Shown here piece after piece: positions 61,474 through 64,000 of a DNA stretch of 64,000 nt; positions within the stretch are counted from its first letter, which is position 1; every line of letters begins with the position of its first letter. A program made the translations under genes and the position numbers. The notes beneath the pieces are model-generated. The model was given only the letters and a program-made list of their open reading frames with translations. It was not told where the DNA came from and made no database searches. Source of the stretch: Marinobacter litoralis (GTDB lineage: Bacteria > Pseudomonadota > Gammaproteobacteria > Pseudomonadales > Oleiphilaceae); assembly GCF_003336705.1 (NCBI RefSeq), contig NZ_QMDL01000002.1, positions 62,001 through 126,000 of the forward strand. Reading direction: 5' to 3'.

Positions 61474-62382
61474 ATGGATACAACCTCAGCGCTATTCCCT
61501 CTGCATCATTTCAAAACACCCACGATACGCCACTTGGCGTGGCTGTGTGAGGCACCGCAGTTGCTGGCATCTCCAATCAGTTTCTACCCCCTGGAATTCC
61601 TCCCTGCGGACTACCGAAGCACGCTGGCCCATTGGGATAACCATCCAGAAGCCGCACCAGCTCAATTAATGGCTCCCATGGAAAAACGGCTCGGCCACTA
61701 CTTTGAACGACTTTACGAAGTGATGGTAAGCGATCTCATGGGCTGGGACGTTGTGTTGAAAAACCAACAAATACGGACCGAGAAACAAACGCTGGGAGAG
61801 CTGGATTTCCTGCTACGAAACCCGGTTTCCGGCGAACTGGAACACCACGAAATCGCCATAAAGTACTATCTGGGCGTACCCACGGCCAATGGGCCAACCT
61901 TGTGGTACGGCCCCAATGCCCGGGACCGGCTCGACCTTAAAACCAACCACATGTTGTCCCACCAAAGCCAAATGACCCAGCGGCCTGAAACCCGCAATGT
62001 GTTGGCGGAACTCGGCATTCAGGAAAGCATCAAGCCACGTATCTTCATGCCCGGGTATCTGTTCTACCCTAACGGGGATACGACTCAGCTCCCGGACACG
62101 GTTCCCGACGACCACCTGACCGGGAAATGGCGCTATGCTGCGGACTTGGCGACAGAAGACACCAGCCGCTGGGTTCGCCTCAACAAACCGCATTGGATTG
62201 GCCCTTGGAGCCAAATAGATACGCCAGATGCCAAAGCGGCACGCACAACCATTCAATGGGTTGAAGCCGAAGGCTTTCCGGCCTTGTTTGCTGAAATGGT
62301 TTGGCGAGCCGAGCTATCCTGCTGGGTAGAGAAAGAGCGCTGGTTTGTGGTCCCACGCGATTGGCCCCAAAACAAACGCTAA
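61474..62382 (+). CDS. DUF1853 family protein (possible PD-(D/E)XK-like fold)
   Basis: 302 residues. Start block [21 protein letters not shown] and C-terminal [15 protein letters not shown] match DUF1853. A core reading GELDFLL (Glu109, Asp111) followed by [11 protein letters not shown] (Glu126, Lys130) resembles the metal-binding E/D...(E)xK layout of PD-(D/E)XK nucleases, though the exact acid-x-Lys is not perfect. Function unknown. 91 bases... of leader with no strong promoter seen; the glyoxalase gene follows by 25 bases on the same strand. Confidence 0.75.
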   Translation: MDTTSALFPLHHFKTPTIRHLAWLCEAPQLLASPISFYPLEFLPADYRSTLAHWDNHPEAAPAQLMAPMEKRLGHYFERLYEVMVSDLMGWDVVLKNQQIRTEKQTLGELDFLLRNPVSGELEHHEIAIKYYLGVPTANGPTLWYGPNARDRLDLKTNHMLSHQSQMTQRPETRNVLAELGIQESIKPRIFMPGYLFYPNGDTTQLPDTVPDDHLTGKWRYAADLATEDTSRWVRLNKPHWIGPWSQIDTPDAKAARTTIQWVEAEGFPALFAEMVWRAELSCWVEKERWFVVPRDWPQNKR

Positions 62383-62407
62383 CCCAACATCAACACAGGA
62401 GAACACG

Positions 62408-62848
62408 ATGAAATACCTACATACCATGATTCGGGTCAGCAACCTGGACGAGACGCTCCACTTCTTCTGCGACCTACTCGGCCTGGTCGAAATCAGCCGA
62501 AAAGACAGCGAGAAAGGCCGCTTTACACTGGTGTTCTTGGCCGCTCCTGAAGACGAAGCGCGAGCACGGGAAGACAAAGCCCCGACTATTGAACTTACCT
62601 ACAACTGGGACCCGGAAGAATACACCGGTGGCCGCAACTTCGGGCACCTGGCGTTTCGGGTGGACGACATCTATGCCCTGTGTGAGAAGCTACAGGCCAA
62701 CGGCATTACCATTAATCGCCCACCGAGAGACGGTTATATGGCGTTTATTCGCACCCCGGACGGGATTTCTATTGAGTTGCTGCAGAAGGGGGAGGCGCTG
62801 CCGGCTCAAGAGCCTTGGGCGAGTATGGAGAATGTGGGGAGTTGGTGA
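62408..62848 (+). CDS. gloA: Lactoylglutathione lyase (glyoxalase I)
   Basis: 146 residues from the ATG at 62408 (GGAG seven bases upstream; a longer frame to 62345 overlaps the DUF1853 gene and is not needed). Metal ligands His5 (LHTMIRV), Glu62 (IELTYNW), His80 (FGHLAFRV) and Glu123 (SIELLQ) all line up with the Ni-dependent bacterial enzyme. It turns the glutathione hemithioacetal of methylglyoxal into S-lactoylglutathione. Confidence 0.92.
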   Translation: MKYLHTMIRVSNLDETLHFFCDLLGLVEISRKDSEKGRFTLVFLAAPEDEARAREDKAPTIELTYNWDPEEYTGGRNFGHLAFRVDDIYALCEKLQANGITINRPPRDGYMAFIRTPDGISIELLQKGEALPAQEPWASMENVGSW

Positions 62849-62959
62849 GGCTCCATGCTTTGCAGCAGAGGGCCCGCATGCTCAACTAAGCGACCCGAGT
62901 GATTAGCTACATGCTGAACATGGCGCTCGGAAAACCCCATGCTCAGCAAGCCTTATAAT

Positions 62960-62981
62960 CGGTGAACCTGCGTGTTCACCG
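62960..62981. repeat. Small inverted repeat after gloA
   Basis: CGGTGAAC / GTTCACCG, 8-bp stem with a 6-base loop, between convergent genes. No T run, so only a possible terminator. Confidence 0.4.
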
Positions 62982-62998
62982 AAGGCGCTAGATGAAAA

Positions 62999-63568
62999 CT
63001 ACTCAAAAATGTATTCGCCAGCCTCATCTTTCCTAGCCCCCATAAATCCCATATGAGGAAATAGACGAACTTTCATCGTGTATGAAAGGGCTCCACCGGA
63101 GACGGCCAAAAGAACACCAACGATCGATATAACGGGGACAAAAGAGAAGAAATACACATAGTGTGCAGTTGCCATCACACAGAACAAAACAAATGACGCA
63201 TACCCTTTAAACGACAACTTCGCCAGACCGATAAAATATAAAACCGTCAAAAGTACAATCACAGCTATTCCCAGCCACCCGAACGATTCATCTAATGGCA
63301 CAACATGGTAATACGTTGCCCAAACAGCCAAACTAGATTGAATAAGACAGATCGCCAAGAGAACATGGTTAAGCTTTGCTAAAAAGACAGACGGGCGACC
63401 ATGATCAATTGTTGCTATTTTTTCGGCCAACCGCATTTCATTACCCGTCTTTGTTCTCAGTCGTTCAATGATTTCATCTCGCCCCAAGCCCTGCGCCAGA
63501 AGCTCTTGTAACCATCCCCTAAAATCGGTGCATGCGTAATTAGAGTTCTCCGGCCTACAATGAGGCAA
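62999..63568 (-). CDS. Membrane protein of unknown function, 5' end interrupted by an IS element
   Basis: 189 residues as read, with four hydrophobic helices (about 64-86, 97-116, 122-141, 143-163) and an N-terminal cytosolic helix pair (FRGWLQELLAQGLGRDEIIERLRTKTG). The first 14 residues come from sequence that belongs to the IS3-type element, so the original start codon and promoter were lost. The next in-frame ATG encodes Met45. The gene is AT-richer than its neighbours. No family recognised. Expression, if any, would need a promoter reading out of the element. Confidence 0.5.
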   Translation of the reverse strand: MPHCRPENSNYACTDFRGWLQELLAQGLGRDEIIERLRTKTGNEMRLAEKIATIDHGRPSVFLAKLNHVLLAICLIQSSLAVWATYYHVVPLDESFGWLGIAVIVLLTVLYFIGLAKLSFKGYASFVLFCVMATAHYVYFFSFVPVISIVGVLLAVSGGALSYTMKVRLFPHMGFMGARKDEAGEYIFE

Positions 63569-63577
63569 ACGGAGAAC
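63545..63577 (+). promoter_or_regulatory. Hairpin hiding the orfA ribosome binding site
   Basis: GTTCTCCG (63545-63552) is the exact reverse complement of CGGAGAAC (63570-63577), and the right arm contains the GGAG that precedes the orfA ATG at 63581. In transcripts entering from outside, this pairing would block translation of the transposase. Confidence 0.6.
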
Positions 63578-63580
63578 GAC

Positions 63581-63847
63581 ATGAAGAAATCACGGTACAG
63601 CGAGTCACAGATCGTCAAGATCCTGAAGGAGGTCGAGGGCGGCCGCCTGGTCAAGGAAGTCTGCCGGGAATACGGCATCTCCGATGCGACCTACTACAAC
63701 TGGAAATCCAAGTACGGGGGCATGGAGGCCTCTGATGTGAAGCGCCTCAAAGAGTTGGAAGAGGAAAACCGCCGGCTGAAGCAGATGTATGCCGAGCTGA
63801 GCCTGGATCACAAACTGCTGAAGGATGTGATCGAAAAAAAGCTGTAA
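63581..63847 (+). CDS. IS3-family OrfA (transposase N-terminal DNA-binding part)
   Basis: 88 residues from the ATG at 63581 (GGAG six bases upstream). Helix-turn-helix (YSESQIVKILKEVEGGRLVKEVCREYGISDATYYNWKSKYGG) then a leucine-zipper segment (LKELEEENRRLKQMYAELSLDHKLLKDVI). Ends at 63847 just past a run of seven A residues (63834-63840) where -1 slippage makes the OrfAB transposase. Confidence 0.93.
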   Translation: MKKSRYSESQIVKILKEVEGGRLVKEVCREYGISDATYYNWKSKYGGMEASDVKRLKELEEENRRLKQMYAELSLDHKLLKDVIEKKL

Positions 63848-64000
63848 AGCCAGCCGTTCGACGAGAACTGGTGGATTACCTCAAGCAGGCTCACGGCGTC
63901 AGCAATCGCAGAGCCTGCCGAATCGCTGGCATCAGTGACTCTGTGTACCGGTATCGGCCGGACACCTCCCGGGATGAACCGGTGATTGCAGCGCTTCAAA
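63838..64000 (+). CDS. IS3-family OrfB (transposase catalytic part), 5' fragment
   Basis: Reads in the -1 frame relative to orfA across A AAA AAA G (KAVKPAVRRELVDYL..., then GVSNRRACRIAGISDSVYRY). This is the helical start of IS3 OrfB; the DDE catalytic domain lies beyond the end of the window. Expressed mainly as an OrfAB fusion by frameshifting. Confidence 0.88.

Larger units (their letters stand above)
63529..64000 (+). mobile_element. IS3-family insertion sequence, left part (runs off the window)
   Basis: Begins at one of the TG steps between 63529 and 63536; the terminal repeat cannot be fixed because the right end lies outside. It contains orfA, a -1 frameshift window and the start of orfB, the IS3 design; OrfA resembles the IS407 subgroup. 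It sits in the 5' end of the gene at 62999-63568. Confidence 0.85.

Overview
The window looks like chromosomal DNA of a marine gammaproteobacterium, most probably Marinobacter or a close relative. This rests on protein character and gene order (lpxD-fabZ-lpxA-lpxB-rnhB; rpsB-tsf-pyrH-frr-uppS-cdsA-dxr-rseP-bamA-skp; map-glnD-dapC-arsC-dapD-dapE). No database search was possible, so the genus is an inference.

Layout. 1-3.4 kb: the end of a FecR-type periplasmic protein, a sensor histidine kinase whose CHASE2 sensor domain seems deleted, and a small fibronectin-type lipoprotein. 3.5-13.7 kb, all on the minus strand: astD, a hookless SbcC/YhaN-like ATPase with its SbcD-like nuclease, a shikimate-kinase-like gene, the Na+/serine-threonine symporter sstT, a sterol-desaturase-type hydroxylase and a Kef-type antiporter. 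A decayed initiator-tRNA copy appears to lie upstream of sstT. 14-20.2 kb: a PAS-GGDEF cyclase, a ceramidase lipoprotein, a beta-propeller lipoprotein, an MgtC-like protein and a haloacid-dehalogenase-family enzyme.

20.3-26.2 kb holds a complete urease cluster transcribed as ureD-A-B-C-E-F-G followed by a HupE nickel permease: structural subunits, nickel chaperones and nickel import in one transcription unit. 26.7-29.6 kb carries two overlapping Tat-exported lipoprotein phosphoesterases (PhoD family plus a purple-acid-phosphatase-like enzyme) behind a good Pho-box match. 29.8-30.6 kb has a TRIC/UPF0126 membrane protein under a tandem glycine riboswitch. A chemotaxis receptor, an ornithine-lipid gene pair (olsB-olsA-like), an M14 peptidase with an alpha/beta hydrolase, and tRNA-fMet follow.

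36.3-50.9 kb is an envelope and translation block on the minus strand: rpsB, tsf, pyrH, frr, uppS, cdsA, dxr, rseP, bamA, skp, lpxD, fabZ, lpxA, lpxB, rnhB. It makes ribosome factors, isoprenoid and phospholipid precursors, lipid A and the outer-membrane assembly machinery. A structured leader precedes rpsB, and three stacked hairpins separate tsf from pyrH. 51.2-58.5 kb on the plus strand is map-glnD followed by the succinylase lysine/diaminopimelate genes.

58.5-64 kb is more accessory: slyX, a membrane-anchored cold-shock-domain protein, an orphan Clp-N-domain AAA+ protein with a small partner, a DUF1853 protein, glyoxalase I, and a membrane-protein gene whose 5' end is interrupted by an IS3-family element running off the window. 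I found no CRISPR array, prophage or obvious defence island. The least explained items are the hookless SbcCD pair, the orphan Clp-like AAA+ pair, the anchored cold-shock protein and the tRNA-fMet relic.
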